This document shows, piece by piece, positions 35,878 through 44,946 of a DNA stretch of 64,000 bases. Origin of the DNA: VXYL01 sp963666465 (GTDB lineage Bacteria; Pseudomonadota; Gammaproteobacteria; Pseudomonadales; Azotimanducaceae); NCBI GenBank assembly GCA_963666465.1, contig OY762824.1, forward strand, positions 4,588,001 through 4,652,000. The letters are read 5' to 3'. Position 1 is the stretch's first letter; each line of letters opens with the position of its first letter. A model generated the notes under the pieces. The model saw nothing but the letters and a program-made list of their open reading frames with translations, did no database searches and was not told the origin of the DNA. A program made the position numbers and the translations under genes.

Positions 35878-36204
35878 TCACTGCACCGTGCCCGGCTCCA
35901 GGGGCACCCCGATCCAGGGGGTGGGCTCGACGCCGGCGAGCGAGTCGGGGAGTTCGGGATCCGGCACGATGCCCCGGTTCTCGAGAACGAGGGCGAGGAA
36001 GTCGGGGGCGCTGTGGGCGGGGTCGCGGAGCGTGACGTGGATGGCCACGTCCGTGAGCCGCACCGGCGCGGGCCTGTCCAGCATGGACTGGAGCCACTGG
36101 ACATCCCAATGGTCGCCGTCCACCGTGCCGGCCTCGTCGTCCCACACGATGGTGCGCACCTCGCGGCCGCGCATCACGTCCTGCATCTTGATGGTGTGCC
36201 GCAC
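35878..36204 (-). CDS. Small hypothetical protein 2
   Basis: A 108-residue protein from GTG 36204 (VRHTIKMQDVMRGREVRTIVWDDEAGTVDGDH), or from ATG 36186. A GGGGGA lies just upstream of the GTG. It contains an alternating beta pattern (VRLTDVAIHVTLRDPAH) and an acidic, proline-rich end. No family, signal peptide or membrane helix is recognised. It lies between the other two small genes, with 20- and 60-bp gaps. Confidence 0.5.
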   Translation of the reverse strand: MRHTIKMQDVMRGREVRTIVWDDEAGTVDGDHWDVQWLQSMLDRPAPVRLTDVAIHVTLRDPAHSAPDFLALVLENRGIVPDPELPDSLAGVEPTPWIGVPLEPGTVQ

Positions 36205-36225
36205 GGATCCCCCTGTGCGCGCGAG

Positions 36226-36561
36226 TCAGGGATCGTAGTCTAGCAGCACGCCGAGCAGGAGGTCGAGAAAGCCCGGATCCTCGCGCGCCATCTTCGGCAG
36301 GCGCTCCGTTCCGCGGTGCGGGTGAAAGAGCATCTGCATGCCGCGCGTGACGGCCTCCAGCGCCTCGTCGCGCCCCCAGTCGGGGTGGGCGCCCGCCGGG
36401 GTGAACGGGTAGATGCGCCCCTGGTACGCCTCGGAGTACCGGTCGCGGCGGCCGGTGGCCGATGAGTCGTAATTGGGCAGTCCTTCCACGGGGTCGCGCG
36501 TTCCGTCCGGACGGGTGGTGCGGCGCAGGTGGTCCGAAAGCGCGTCAAGCGTGCCCGGCAT
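36226..36561 (-). CDS. Small hypothetical protein 3 (possibly 5'-truncated)
   Basis: A 111-residue frame: MPGTLDALSDHLRRTTRPDGTRDPVEGLPNYDSS, then YSEAYQGRIYPFTPAGAHPDWGRDEALEAVTRGMQMLFHPHRG and PGFLDLLLGVLLDYDP. The sequence looks like a genuine conserved C-terminal segment. Its start coincides with the point where the ABC exporter is cut, so it may be the tail of a larger protein. Function is unknown. Confidence 0.45.
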   Translation of the reverse strand: MPGTLDALSDHLRRTTRPDGTRDPVEGLPNYDSSATGRRDRYSEAYQGRIYPFTPAGAHPDWGRDEALEAVTRGMQMLFHPHRGTERLPKMAREDPGFLDLLLGVLLDYDP

Positions 36562-37666
36562 TCAGCGAATCGACATATCGCCTTCCCCACGCGTCGTCGC
36601 GGGTGGTCTGCGCGCCAAGCAGCTTGATCGCGCGGTGGCGCTCCACGTTCTCTATGAAGGTCGAGTTCTCCAACGCGCTGGCGGCGATCGATTCATGCGT
36701 CAGGTTCCGCAATGGCATGTAGGTGGCCCAGTTGATGCTTCCGAAGAGGACAAGGAAGGCGCATATGACGAGGGTGAGGTCCCAGGAGTACACGAACATG
36801 ACTGCCAGTGTCCCTACAGCCATGGTGGCGTCGAGCAGCATCGCGAATGCCCCGGTGGTAAGGAACTGGCGAATCGGCGTCAGCGAGCCGAAACGGGAAA
36901 GCACATCGCCGGTGTGGCGAGCGTCGAACCACGTGTCTGGCAACCGGATCAGGTGGTGGGCGAGCCCGGCGACCATTCGGAAGGCGGATGTGTTGCCGAC
37001 GTAAAGCAGCAGCAGCGAGCGGAAGAAGCCGGTCAGGGCGCTAACGACGCCGATCAGGGCGAAACCGGCGGCCAGCGCGAACACGAGGTTCATGTCCCCC
37101 TGCCGGATGCCCTGATCGACCGTTAGCTGCGTGTTCAGCGGCATGACCAGCGCAAACACCTGCAGAACCACGGTTAGGGTGAACACCGTCGCCAAGGGGC
37201 CAGCCAACCCCCGGAGCAACGACACGAAGGACGAGAGCCCGATTGCGCTCTCGGTGCGCCGGGGCTGGAAGTCCGGGGTCGGCGCAAGCTCCAACGCAAC
37301 ACCCGTGAAACTCGCCCCAATCTCGTCAAGACCCAGAACGCGCGTTCCCACGGCGGGGTCCACAATGCGCGCCTTGCGTGCGCGCACCGACTCCAGAACC
37401 ACGAAATGGTTCAAGTCCCAGTGCAGGATGGCTGGCAGGCGAAGCTGCGCAAGCTCGTCAAGATCGAGGCGGACCGCCCGAGATCGGAGTCCGAGCGCCT
37501 CGGCGCAGTCGCGAAGGCGCTTCAGCGTCATGCCTCGCAGGGACACGCGGAACCTGGATCGCAGTTCGCGCAGCGTCGTTCGGTCGCCGTAGCACGCCGC
37601 CACCATGGCGAGACACGCAAGGCCGCACTCCGCCCTGTCGCCTTGAAGAATGGTGCGAACGCGCAC
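36545..37666 (-). pseudogene. C39-peptidase ABC exporter, 3'-truncated
   Basis: From GTG 37666, the N-terminal C39 peptidase domain has its catalytic Cys in QGDRAECGLACLAM and His in HWDLNHFVVL, then VDPAVG. The ABC membrane domain follows (LATVFTLTVVLQVFALVMPL, GFALIGVVSALTGFF, and more). It stops after RRYVDSLNAG at about residue 370, where unrelated DNA begins, so the ATPase domain is missing. Intact relatives cleave double-glycine leaders and export peptides. It is 7 nt after hlyD and co-directional. Confidence 0.85.
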
Positions 37667-37673
37667 GGCGGCG

Positions 37674-38924
37674 CTAGAGTCGCTCGGCGGTGCCGCGAAT
37701 CGGCTCGAACAGCCAGCCGGCGAGCGAACTGTAGTCGCGCACCAGATCGGCGCTTACAGTCATTCCCGGCCGCAGCGCCTTGTCGCGGATGGTTGCACTG
37801 AAGCCTTCGGGGAATCTCACGTCCACTTGGTACACGGCGCTTCCGGGCGCCATGCCCAGCGTGTCGGGCGGCCGTACCGTCGTTTCGGAGATGGACTCGA
37901 CCATGCCGTGTTGCGCTCCGTAGCGCTCGTAGGGAAACGCGTCCACGAACACGCGGACGTCCGCTCCCACGTCCACGAACCCCATTGCCGCGGGCGCGAC
38001 GAACAGACGGGCGTGAAGGTTTCCGTCTGTGGGGACGATGTCCGCCAGCGGCATGCCCACCAGCACCCAGTCGCTGTCGCGAACGCGCACCGACGCGACC
38101 ATTCCGTCTCTTGGCGCCAACACCAATCCCGACTGCTCCGCCTGAACCCTCGACCTCTGGGCCGCCAGACGATGGACTTCTTCCTGTAGCCTGGCTTGAT
38201 CCACCCGATGGTCCAGGGCCAGGCGATCTCCTTCGATGCCGGCGGTCCTGATGGAGGATTGCAGTTCGTCCCGCAGGCGTTCCTGCGCGGCCACGGCCAG
38301 CAAGCGCGTCTGCAACCCTTCGGTTGCGTCAAGCAGCTGTGTCCTGGCGACCAAGCCGGACCGCACGAGTCTCCGAGCGTCCTCGTAGCGTCTGGTCGCA
38401 AGTGCAAGTCGGCTCCGATGCAGCTTCAGCTCCACGTCCGAGCGCTGCAGCGCGCGGCGCCTCGACAGCTGCTCTTCCGCGAGGCCTGCCTGCCGGTTCC
38501 GGTGCTGTTCGTCCATCAGTGCCAGGCGTTCCTCGAGGGACTCGATTCGAGCTGCCAACTGCATGAGCACGTCTTCCGGCAGCGTTACCGTGGGGCGCAC
38601 GCCATCGCCGGAGGACAGCGCCAGCAGCACCTCGCCTTCCCGCACGATGTCGCCCGCCTTCGCGGCGCGACGGACGACTCCGCTCATCGGCGCAGACACC
38701 CTCGACCACCCGGATGCGGGCACCAAAACGCCCTGTGCCTGCTCCTTTCTAGCGAACTGAAACCCGGTGGCAAACGCTGCGAGCCCGACGCAGGCCAGCG
38801 CCGCAACGGCGGCCATCGCGTACGCCGACACCGGGCGCGAGAGAAACACGGCCTGCGAAGTCGCCTGCGCAAGGCGATCCAGCACTTCCTGGCGAAAGAG
38901 GCTGTTCAGGCGTGTTTCGCTCAT
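37674..38924 (-). CDS. HlyD-family membrane-fusion protein
   Basis: A 416-residue protein with one N-terminal membrane helix (residues about 32-55, AYAMAAVAALACVGLAAFA). It has a lipoyl-like half-motif (GWSRVSAPMSGVVRRAAKAGDIVREGEVLLAL), a long coiled coil (about 110-260), the second half-motif (SGLVLAPRDGMVASVRVRDSDWVLVGMPL) and a beta-barrel end. It would link the C39 exporter to an outer-membrane channel. The stop overlaps the spacer to the exporter GTG, so they are one operon. Confidence 0.85.
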   Translation of the reverse strand: MSETRLNSLFRQEVLDRLAQATSQAVFLSRPVSAYAMAAVAALACVGLAAFATGFQFARKEQAQGVLVPASGWSRVSAPMSGVVRRAAKAGDIVREGEVLLALSSGDGVRPTVTLPEDVLMQLAARIESLEERLALMDEQHRNRQAGLAEEQLSRRRALQRSDVELKLHRSRLALATRRYEDARRLVRSGLVARTQLLDATEGLQTRLLAVAAQERLRDELQSSIRTAGIEGDRLALDHRVDQARLQEEVHRLAAQRSRVQAEQSGLVLAPRDGMVASVRVRDSDWVLVGMPLADIVPTDGNLHARLFVAPAAMGFVDVGADVRVFVDAFPYERYGAQHGMVESISETTVRPPDTLGMAPGSAVYQVDVRFPEGFSATIRDKALRPGMTVSADLVRDYSSLAGWLFEPIRGTAERL

Positions 38925-38940
38925 CCGAGACGTGCGCCGG

Positions 38941-40389
38941 TCACTGTCCGCCAGCCAGCCTTTGCACCACGACCGGCTTCGTGGACCAATACTCCGCCAG
39001 CGCGTGCGCCGTCCTGTTCCTTCCGTCCCTTGCGTCAAGCGCAGCACCAGCGCCGAGAAGAGCCTCGACAATGGGCAAGTCGCGATCAGCCACCGCTGCG
39101 TAGTGCAGCGGCGTGCGACCGCGCATGTCCACCGGATTGACATCAGGCCCTGCCGCAGCGAGCACCACCTCCAGTACATCCAGGGAACCGCCAAGCGCGG
39201 CCATGTGCAATGGCGTGCTGCCGAGTTTGTTGCCCGCAAGTGCATCCGCGCCTGCCCGCAATAGAGTCTGGACGATGGTCAGGCAGTCAGTACCGGCAAC
39301 GTAGTGCAGCGGCTGACTGCCTCGTCTGTCATCAGCTTGCGGATCTGCCCCGGCGGCAAGCAGACTTTGGAGAACGGACAGGCTGGGCGGCTCGGTGTAC
39401 ATTAGCCAGTGCAAAGCTGTCATGGCATTGCCCGACGACTGCGGGACGGCGCCGTTTGCCAATAGCCATCCAACTGCGGCGTCCCGATGGCCGTGTACGG
39501 CAGCGTGCAAGGGCGTCCTGTCCTTCCAGTCCGCCTTGTTCACATTTGCGCCACGCTCGAGCAACAATTCGAGCAGCGCCACATCCCCGTTCCAAGCTGC
39601 CGCCACCAGGGGCACGTCGTATCCCCCATTTGGGTTTGCGCCGGCGTTGAGGAGGGCGGACGCAAGGTCTGCGGCCTTTGCCCGCACCGCAGCTTCGAGC
39701 GGATTGTGACGATCCCCGTCGGCGTGTGCACCGTCGGCCAAGAGCCGCAGCACAGCCTCCGTGTTGCCGGAGGCGACAGCGAGGTAAAGCAGCGTCTTCC
39801 CGTCGTCCATCGGCCCATCGGCCGTCGGACCAGCCTCCAGCGGTGCCGTGACCTGGTCGCCAAGTCCCGATTCCACACCTCCCGCTCGAGCAGCTCGTCC
39901 CCCGTCGTCGGTAACGTTGGGATCAGCAGCCAGTGCCATCTTCGCGCGCTTGGCGTCCGACCGACGACCAACTGCATACATCGGCGGCGGCGCGCCTTCA
40001 AAGCCGGATTTGTCCTTGTCAGTACGCCTTTCAGTCGACCGGTCAAGGCCCTGCCCCGACGCATCCGCCATAGATGCGTACATCGGCCGACCAACCCCGA
40101 CATCGATCTGCGCAACCCCCTCACCGTACTCTACACAGCACTCTCGCTCCGCAGGCAACGACACCTCAAGAAACAGGTATGAGTTCCGGTACTCACATTG
40201 CTTGTCCGTTCCCGCGTCATTGCCGCTTGCCACAACAAAAAGCAGTGCGGCCGTCACTGCGGATACCCTCTTCCGCGAAAGTGCGTCCAAGGTCCGCTTC
40301 GTTCGGACCTCGGCCCTGTCCGTGAGCGCACGGGCACGATGGACCACAGGCCGCCGCCCTCGACTTCCCCCAGACGTCGGGGCGCTCAC
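38941..40389 (-). CDS. Ankyrin-repeat protein of the exporter operon
   Basis: About 482 residues from GTG 40389, whose TGA overlap (GTGA) couples it to the upstream protease-like gene; an ATG at 40425 is the alternative. A hydrophobic stretch (ALSRKRVSAVTAALLFVVASG) near residue 40 may be a signal or anchor. The C-terminal 300 or so residues are about eight ankyrin repeats (GKTLLYLAVASGNTEAVLRLLADG, DRTPLHAAVHGHRDAAVGWLLANG, GSTPLHMAALGGSLDVLEVVLAA). It is 16 nt upstream of hlyD. It could be cargo, immunity or scaffold of the exporter; which is unknown. Confidence 0.75.
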   Translation of the reverse strand: MSAPTSGGSRGRRPVVHRARALTDRAEVRTKRTLDALSRKRVSAVTAALLFVVASGNDAGTDKQCEYRNSYLFLEVSLPAERECCVEYGEGVAQIDVGVGRPMYASMADASGQGLDRSTERRTDKDKSGFEGAPPPMYAVGRRSDAKRAKMALAADPNVTDDGGRAARAGGVESGLGDQVTAPLEAGPTADGPMDDGKTLLYLAVASGNTEAVLRLLADGAHADGDRHNPLEAAVRAKAADLASALLNAGANPNGGYDVPLVAAAWNGDVALLELLLERGANVNKADWKDRTPLHAAVHGHRDAAVGWLLANGAVPQSSGNAMTALHWLMYTEPPSLSVLQSLLAAGADPQADDRRGSQPLHYVAGTDCLTIVQTLLRAGADALAGNKLGSTPLHMAALGGSLDVLEVVLAAAGPDVNPVDMRGRTPLHYAAVADRDLPIVEALLGAGAALDARDGRNRTAHALAEYWSTKPVVVQRLAGGQ

Positions 40390-40760
40390 GGGACAAACAC
40401 TACCCGCAAAGGATCGCGTCGCCACCCAAATGCCGAAAACCTGAGCAAGGTGTCCATGCCTACAAGCGCCATGAACACGTCGTCATACTCGCAGGTGACT
40501 TCCACGGTGCCGCCGTGAAGCGCGTATGTTCTCATCCCGAGGTGGAAGAAGCTCTTCGGGCATGTCGAGTGACTGAATCCGGTGTCGATCATCGCAAGAA
40601 GTCCATGCTCCTCCGAGACAGTGGACGTGAGCGTAAGCTGGGGACCGAAATACCAGTCGGTTGATGGCGCCCCGGCTGAGCACGGACCCAGTTTCCCCAA
40701 GTGCAGGATTGCCTCTCGCCATGAAAAGCAGACCGCCGGGAATCGCAGCAGGAACGACAT
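40386..40760 (-). CDS. Retropepsin-like aspartyl protease domain protein (5' end uncertain)
   Basis: A 124-residue ORF from ATG 40760; the same frame stays open upstream to the IS1595 end at 40858, so the N-terminus may be cut. It has the aspartyl-protease active-site turn in LLAMIDTGFSHSTC and the flap/second-strand pattern DDVFMALVGMDTLLRF, as in single-domain retropepsins. No membrane helix is seen. The stop overlaps the ankyrin start. Operon position suggests a role with the exporter, perhaps maturation of cargo (inference). Confidence 0.55.
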   Translation of the reverse strand: MSFLLRFPAVCFSWREAILHLGKLGPCSAGAPSTDWYFGPQLTLTSTVSEEHGLLAMIDTGFSHSTCPKSFFHLGMRTYALHGGTVEVTCEYDDVFMALVGMDTLLRFSAFGWRRDPLRVVFVP

Positions 40761-40876
40761 GCCGATATGGGGAGGCCAGTGGTCCACGGCCGGCCCGGAG
40801 GCAACGAAAAAGTGGCTGTACCGTGTGTCACCGACATTCGCGGGAATGGTAAAAAAAGGGGAATTGTGTAGCAAAA

Positions 40877-41083
40877 TCAGCAAAACGCCCATGCCCTGGC
40901 GGCGGGCCTCCAATTTCCATCGTCTGACCAGTTCCTTTCTGGGGCTCCCTGTTTTCGCTTCGCGACATCTTCTCCGGTTTCGCCAACAACGCCTTGAACA
41001 CATCCCCGCAAATCCTTCTCCGTCACGGTTTCGCGTTCGATGGACTCGTCGAGCTGCGGCGGTTTGCGTTCGCGCCTGACCAT
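40877..41083 (-). CDS. Passenger ORF of the IS1595 element
   Basis: A 68-residue, strongly charged protein (MVRRERKPPQLDESIERETVTEKDLRG). GAGGGAAGCA directly precedes the ATG. It lies between the transposase stop and the IS end, co-directional. Small accessory ORFs occur in some IS1595 subgroups; no function is known. Confidence 0.5.
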   Translation of the reverse strand: MVRRERKPPQLDESIERETVTEKDLRGCVQGVVGETGEDVAKRKQGAPERNWSDDGNWRPAARAWAFC

Positions 41084-41140
41084 TGCTTCCCTCGATCTTC
41101 GCCGTCCACCCGTTCTTCCTTGTCCATCCGGGGGTAACGT

Positions 41141-42217
41141 TCACACTGCCACCGGCGTGGCGGATTCGCCGTTGTCGGCGACGAGGTCGGCGTGGGAAAG
41201 GCGCGCCCCGTCCATCTGCCGCACCGGCGACTCCATCCTGTCGATGGCGTCCACTTCGCAGCTGCCCTCGTTGAGCCTGAACGACGCCTCGTTGACGTGC
41301 CGGCCCAGATGCTTCGGGCTGACGTGGTGCCAAGTGCCGGCGATCGACCGCTCGAGGACGGCCCAGACCGACTCGATGCCGTTGGCGTGGACGTCGCCCC
41401 GGACGTGCTCGCCCTTGCTGTGGGCAACGACATCGTGCCGGCACTGGTTGACGATGCTCGGCAACGCCCCGCAGGCCGCCGCGTCGTCGGTGTGGACGGT
41501 CGAGCCGCGTTCCACGCTTTCCTCGACCAGCGGAACGAGGGTGGCGGCCCTGGTGTCTCCGACGTGTTCCGCCTTGACCTTGCCGCCCCGCTGCCTGATG
41601 CCGACCACGGCTTCCTTGCCGACCGCGCCGCGTCCCGCGTGCAGTTCCCTGGCTTCGTGCCTGTTGCCTTCCTTCCCGCCGACGCAGGTCTCGTCGACCT
41701 CGACAGTTTCCGAGAGCTTGAAGTCGCCGCGGCCGCAGGCTTCGCGGACACGGTGCAGCACGTGCCAGGCGGTGCGGTGCTGGACGCCGGGTTCCTTGGA
41801 GAACTGCATGGCGCTGACGCCCTTGCGGGCGGTGAGGATGGAGTGGATGGCGTACACCCAATGCTGCAGGTCGGCCTTGGCGGCATGGAGGCAGGTGCCC
41901 GTCGTGACCGTGAAATGCCTACGGCAGGCCTTGCACCGGAAATGGGAAGGCCTGGATGGCGGGGGCGGACGGACATCGTCCGGACTTCCGCAGTGCGGAC
42001 AGGCCGGCTTGCCGTTCCACCGGACTTTCTCCAGCCACTTCCGGCAGGCCGCGTCGTCGGGGAACATCCGGCAGAGCTGCGGAACGCTCATCGTCTGCGC
42101 GATGCGCTTGCCGCTCGCGTTGTGCGGGTTGCCTTGGAATCGTGTTCGACGACGGCCATCGGGGACTCTTCGGTTCGGCATGCTGACTGCAGTGTCTCCA
42201 ATGGGATCAACGGTCAA
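41141..42217 (-). CDS. IS1595-family transposase
   Basis: A 358-residue ORF; the typical start is MSVPQLCRMFPDDAAC at 42091, which would give 316 residues. An N-terminal zinc ribbon (CPHCGS...CKACRRHFTVTTGT) is followed by the ISXO2-like DDE domain: VEVDETCVGGKEGN, VHTDDAAAC and HANGIESVWAVLERSIAGTWHHVS. It is intact. Confidence 0.9.
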   Translation of the reverse strand: MTVDPIGDTAVSMPNRRVPDGRRRTRFQGNPHNASGKRIAQTMSVPQLCRMFPDDAACRKWLEKVRWNGKPACPHCGSPDDVRPPPPSRPSHFRCKACRRHFTVTTGTCLHAAKADLQHWVYAIHSILTARKGVSAMQFSKEPGVQHRTAWHVLHRVREACGRGDFKLSETVEVDETCVGGKEGNRHEARELHAGRGAVGKEAVVGIRQRGGKVKAEHVGDTRAATLVPLVEESVERGSTVHTDDAAACGALPSIVNQCRHDVVAHSKGEHVRGDVHANGIESVWAVLERSIAGTWHHVSPKHLGRHVNEASFRLNEGSCEVDAIDRMESPVRQMDGARLSHADLVADNGESATPVAV

Positions 42218-42248
42218 GCGGCTTTGCTGATTTTGCTACACAATTCCC

Positions 42249-43652
42249 ATAGCTTTCGATGACGGCAATGCCGTGTTCGCGCAACGCACCCGCCAGGCGG
42301 ATGCCGCGGGCCGTCAGGCGCTGCATGCTGGGGATCAGGCATGGATAGACGTTGATGCCGCGTCGCTTCAGCGTCCGTTCGCAGATTCGCATGATGCCGA
42401 ACTCGCCCCGGCCGGGGTCATCATCCTCCACCCGAATCCGGCCGGACGGCAGCGAGAGCGGCGAGTCGATCGACACGAGGTCTGGGCGGGCCTCGTCAAT
42501 CGCTGCCATGATTTCGTCGTCGGTGCCGATCATCCGGGTCCTCGCGAGCGGCCCGCGCAGCTCGCACCAACCGCTCGGCCTTTCCCCGGATCCGGTCAGG
42601 TCGATCCCGGCAACGCAGATTTCCGCCGGTATCGCGAGGTTCAGCCGGTCGTAGGTCATCGCCGAACCGGCAGGAGTGGAGAAGGTGGGAACGTGGACGC
42701 TGCCGGTTGACTGGCCGAAGCGCAACGACGCGCGCTTGTCGGAAAAGCGACCGGTGAAGGTTGCCAGCGCGTCGTTCTCGTCTGCGGCAATCTGGGCGAT
42801 CGCGTGGTCCAGGATGGGCTTCATGCCTTCGACGTCGGCGTGGTTGTAGCTGGCCAGGCGCTGGCCGGCTTCCACGTTGCCGGAGATGTACTCGTACCAA
42901 AGCAGAACTGCTTGCGCACCGTCGATGTCCTCAACGCCACCCGGCCGCTCGACGCCCAGCGTCTTCTCGACCTCTTTCTGACCACCCGACAAAGATGCCC
43001 GTCGAACGAGGTAGCGCAGGTCCACGTGCGCAGCCGGCAGTTGGAGTCTGGGGATGTACTTCGCCAGGAACTTGAGGTCGAAAAGCGTGCCGTTGAAGGT
43101 GACGACGCACCTGGCGTTTGCGATCAACTCGGCCGCGGCGCTCTCGCGGTCGTCGCTTGTCCCCATGATGTGGCAGGCGTAGTCGCCTTCCCTTGCGCTG
43201 CCGATCAGCGTGATGGCGTCGTAGTAGAGGCTCAGCCCCGTCGTTTCGATGTCAACGAACACGGTTTGTGCGGGGAACGACGTGGCGATTCGATAGTGCT
43301 CGCGGGGCGGGAGCTTCTCTGCGAAGAAAGCCGTGTCGCTGGCGTCGAGCGCCCTGCGCGATTCGTCGATGGCTTGGAGCAAAGGGCTTCTGCGAGGACC
43401 GAAGAGCTCCCGGGGCACATTGCGGGCCGCTTCAAGGTCGTCCCACGTCTTGATGCCCTCGCGCCAGAACTTGCGTTCGGTGCGCAGCCCGATCCGTGGC
43501 AGGTGGAGGAATGTGCGTTCCAAGGGGCAGGGAAGCGGTTCAGCTTGGGGCGACTTGGTCGCGGGGGCAAGGTGAATGCCTTGGCCTGACCCGTCCGGTT
43601 CGGGAGATGGAAGCGAGTCAAGCTCCTGTGGATTTACTCCCCGCAAGGCCAT
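42249..43652 (-). CDS. RNase H-like exonuclease fused to DUF429, C-terminus cut by IS1595
   Basis: From ATG 43652 (MALRGVNPQELDSLP; 43664 is the alternative). The first part has DEDD-exonuclease motifs: TVFVDIETTGLSLYYDAITLIG, VVTFNGTLFDLKFL and SYNHADVEGM, as in the YprB-type RNase H_2 family. The second part (ICVAGIDLTGSGERPSGWCEL, PDLVSIDSPLSLPSG, KRRGINVYPCLIPSM) is a DUF429 nuclease-like domain. The last native residues are AVIESYG; the frame then enters the IS and stops at 42207. The fusion suggests a nucleic-acid processing role. Confidence 0.7.
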
Positions 43653-43664
43653 GGGGCGGAGCAT

Positions 43665-43862
43665 AGCAGCAGGGGGTGGGTGGGATGCTCGTGAGGGGAC
43701 GCCCTCCCTCCGGAGAGGTTGGGGGCAGTTGGAGGATTGACGCGCCTGGCGGCGCGTGCGGGGGCAGGATGCCCTCGCCCCCGGGGGAGCGGGAGGTGGC
43801 GGCCTGTCTCTGGAGGATGGCATCTTGCCCTCCGTTGCGCCATGGGGCGCATGGCGGGCGGA
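43665..43862. other. Repeat-rich spacer
   Basis: GC-rich palindromes of the GGGCATCCTGCCCTCGCCCCC type; no gene is seen. Confidence 0.4.
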
Positions 43863-44465
43863 TCATGGGCCGGTTGGTTGGGGCGGTGCAGGTTGGGCCT
43901 TGGCGGTGGCTTGGGTGGGGGTTGGGGATTCGGCGGCATCGGCTGCGGTTGCCGGGGGTTGGCTCCAGGAGGGGCTTGGTCCCGTCAAGGCGACATAGCT
44001 GAAGCCGAAGACCGTCGCCAGCATGAGGAGGACGAGTGCGGTGAGCAGCCTCATGCCGTTGGCCAACCCCTTGATGTCGGTGCGCAGGCCGTTGGTCTTT
44101 TCGTCGATCTTGTCGTGTACCGCGTCGAACTTGGCGTGTACCGCGTCGATCTTGTCGTGTACCGCGTCGAACTTGGCGTGTACCGCGTCGAACTTGGCGT
44201 GTACCGCGTCGAACTTGGCGTGTACCGCGTCGAACTTGGTCTCGGACCTCTGCTCCATCGCGTCGAGCTTCGCCTCGAACTTGCTGTCGAGGTGGGCGAT
44301 TTTGGACTCCAGGCCGCCGACGGCATTGTCCAGGTCGGCCTTGGTGGCGACGTCGGACAGGGCGTCGGCGAGGACTTGGGCCATGGCTTCGGCCTGGGCG
44401 GGTGGGAAGCCGGCGGTCTGGAGGGTTCTGGCGCAGCGCAGGGTGTCGAGCACGGCGGCGTTCAT
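43863..44465 (-). CDS. DUF1640/CCDC90-like coiled-coil membrane protein, paralogue 1 (class A)
   Basis: A 200-residue protein. The N-terminal class A leader MNAAVLDTLRCARTLQTAGF is followed by PPAQAEAMAQVLADAL, the DUF1640 pattern. A coiled coil contains about six KFDAVHA/KIDAVHD heptads, then one membrane helix (LLTALVLLMLATVFGFSYVAL) and a Pro/Ala-rich tail ending QPTGP. The conserved 19-bp box lies at 44486-44504. DUF1640/CCDC90 proteins are membrane-anchored coiled coils; bacterial roles are unknown. This copy uses 7-residue units where the other copies use 11- or 22-residue units. Confidence 0.8.
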   Translation of the reverse strand: MNAAVLDTLRCARTLQTAGFPPAQAEAMAQVLADALSDVATKADLDNAVGGLESKIAHLDSKFEAKLDAMEQRSETKFDAVHAKFDAVHAKFDAVHAKFDAVHDKIDAVHAKFDAVHDKIDEKTNGLRTDIKGLANGMRLLTALVLLMLATVFGFSYVALTGPSPSWSQPPATAADAAESPTPTQATAKAQPAPPQPTGP

Positions 44466-44485
44466 TGGCTATTTTCCGTTGGGCT

Positions 44486-44504
44486 GGAGCGTATCACTTT
44501 AGCG
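44486..44504 (-). promoter_or_regulatory. Conserved box upstream of every coiled-coil paralogue
   Basis: Minus-strand consensus CGCTAAAGTGMTASGCTCC. Twelve copies occur, each 19-21 nt before a start codon: 44486-44504, 49958-49976, 51292-51310, 52293-52311, 53484-53502, 54552-54570, 56023-56041, 57176-57194, 59307-59325, 60252-60270, 61274-61292 and 61770-61788. Flanking DNA differs between classes, so the box is under selection or marks a recombination site. A core promoter or a 5'-UTR regulator site are both possible. Confidence 0.7.
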
Positions 44505-44788
44505 GGTGGGGATGGGAGTTCGGGTGCGGAAACTGTCCTTGGCGGTGTGAGACATGGCTTGCGAATGGCGGGGTGGGGGGCGTGCCTGGCGGCGCGTTGC
44601 GTGGGCAGGATGCCCCCCCTGTTTCATTCGTTCCGCTTTTTGGGGGTTGCATGGAAGGCGACGGAGAATGTCGCGGTGGATGAGGAACGACATTGGTACC
44701 ACAGACGTGGCGGCGGGTGGGGCTGGGGGCGGAATGGCGGGTGTCTTGGGGTGGTTTGGGGACGCAAGCACAAGGCACTGTGGTGGAT

Positions 44789-44946
44789 GGTAGTGTCTCA
44801 CTTTGGCTTGTGCAGTGTCTGGCACCGTCTTCCGGGGGGAGGGCGGGACGCCCTCCCCCCGGAGTGGTCCCGGCAGGCAGATCGACGAGTCGCCGGTTGC
44901 GAACGGCCATGCGCCACGTCAGGCAAATTCAAAGTGAGACACTACC
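44789..44946. mobile_element. MITE-like element, copy 2
   Basis: A 158-bp relative of the element at 3415-3739 in inverted orientation, with the same terminal GGTAGTGTCTCACTTTG repeats and the same subterminal sequence. The centre is a palindrome (CCGGGGGGAGGGCG and complement) in place of the longer tandem core of copy 1. Confidence 0.75.

Larger units (their letters stand above)
40859..42248 (-). mobile_element. IS1595-family (ISXO2-like) element
   Basis: About 1.39 kb, bounded by near-perfect inverted repeats GGGAAT followed by TGTGTAGCAAAATCAGCAAA at both ends. The 8-bp flanks (AAAAAAAG and ATAGCTTT) do not match, so the element has no target duplication. It carries a transposase and a short passenger ORF. 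Confidence 0.85.
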
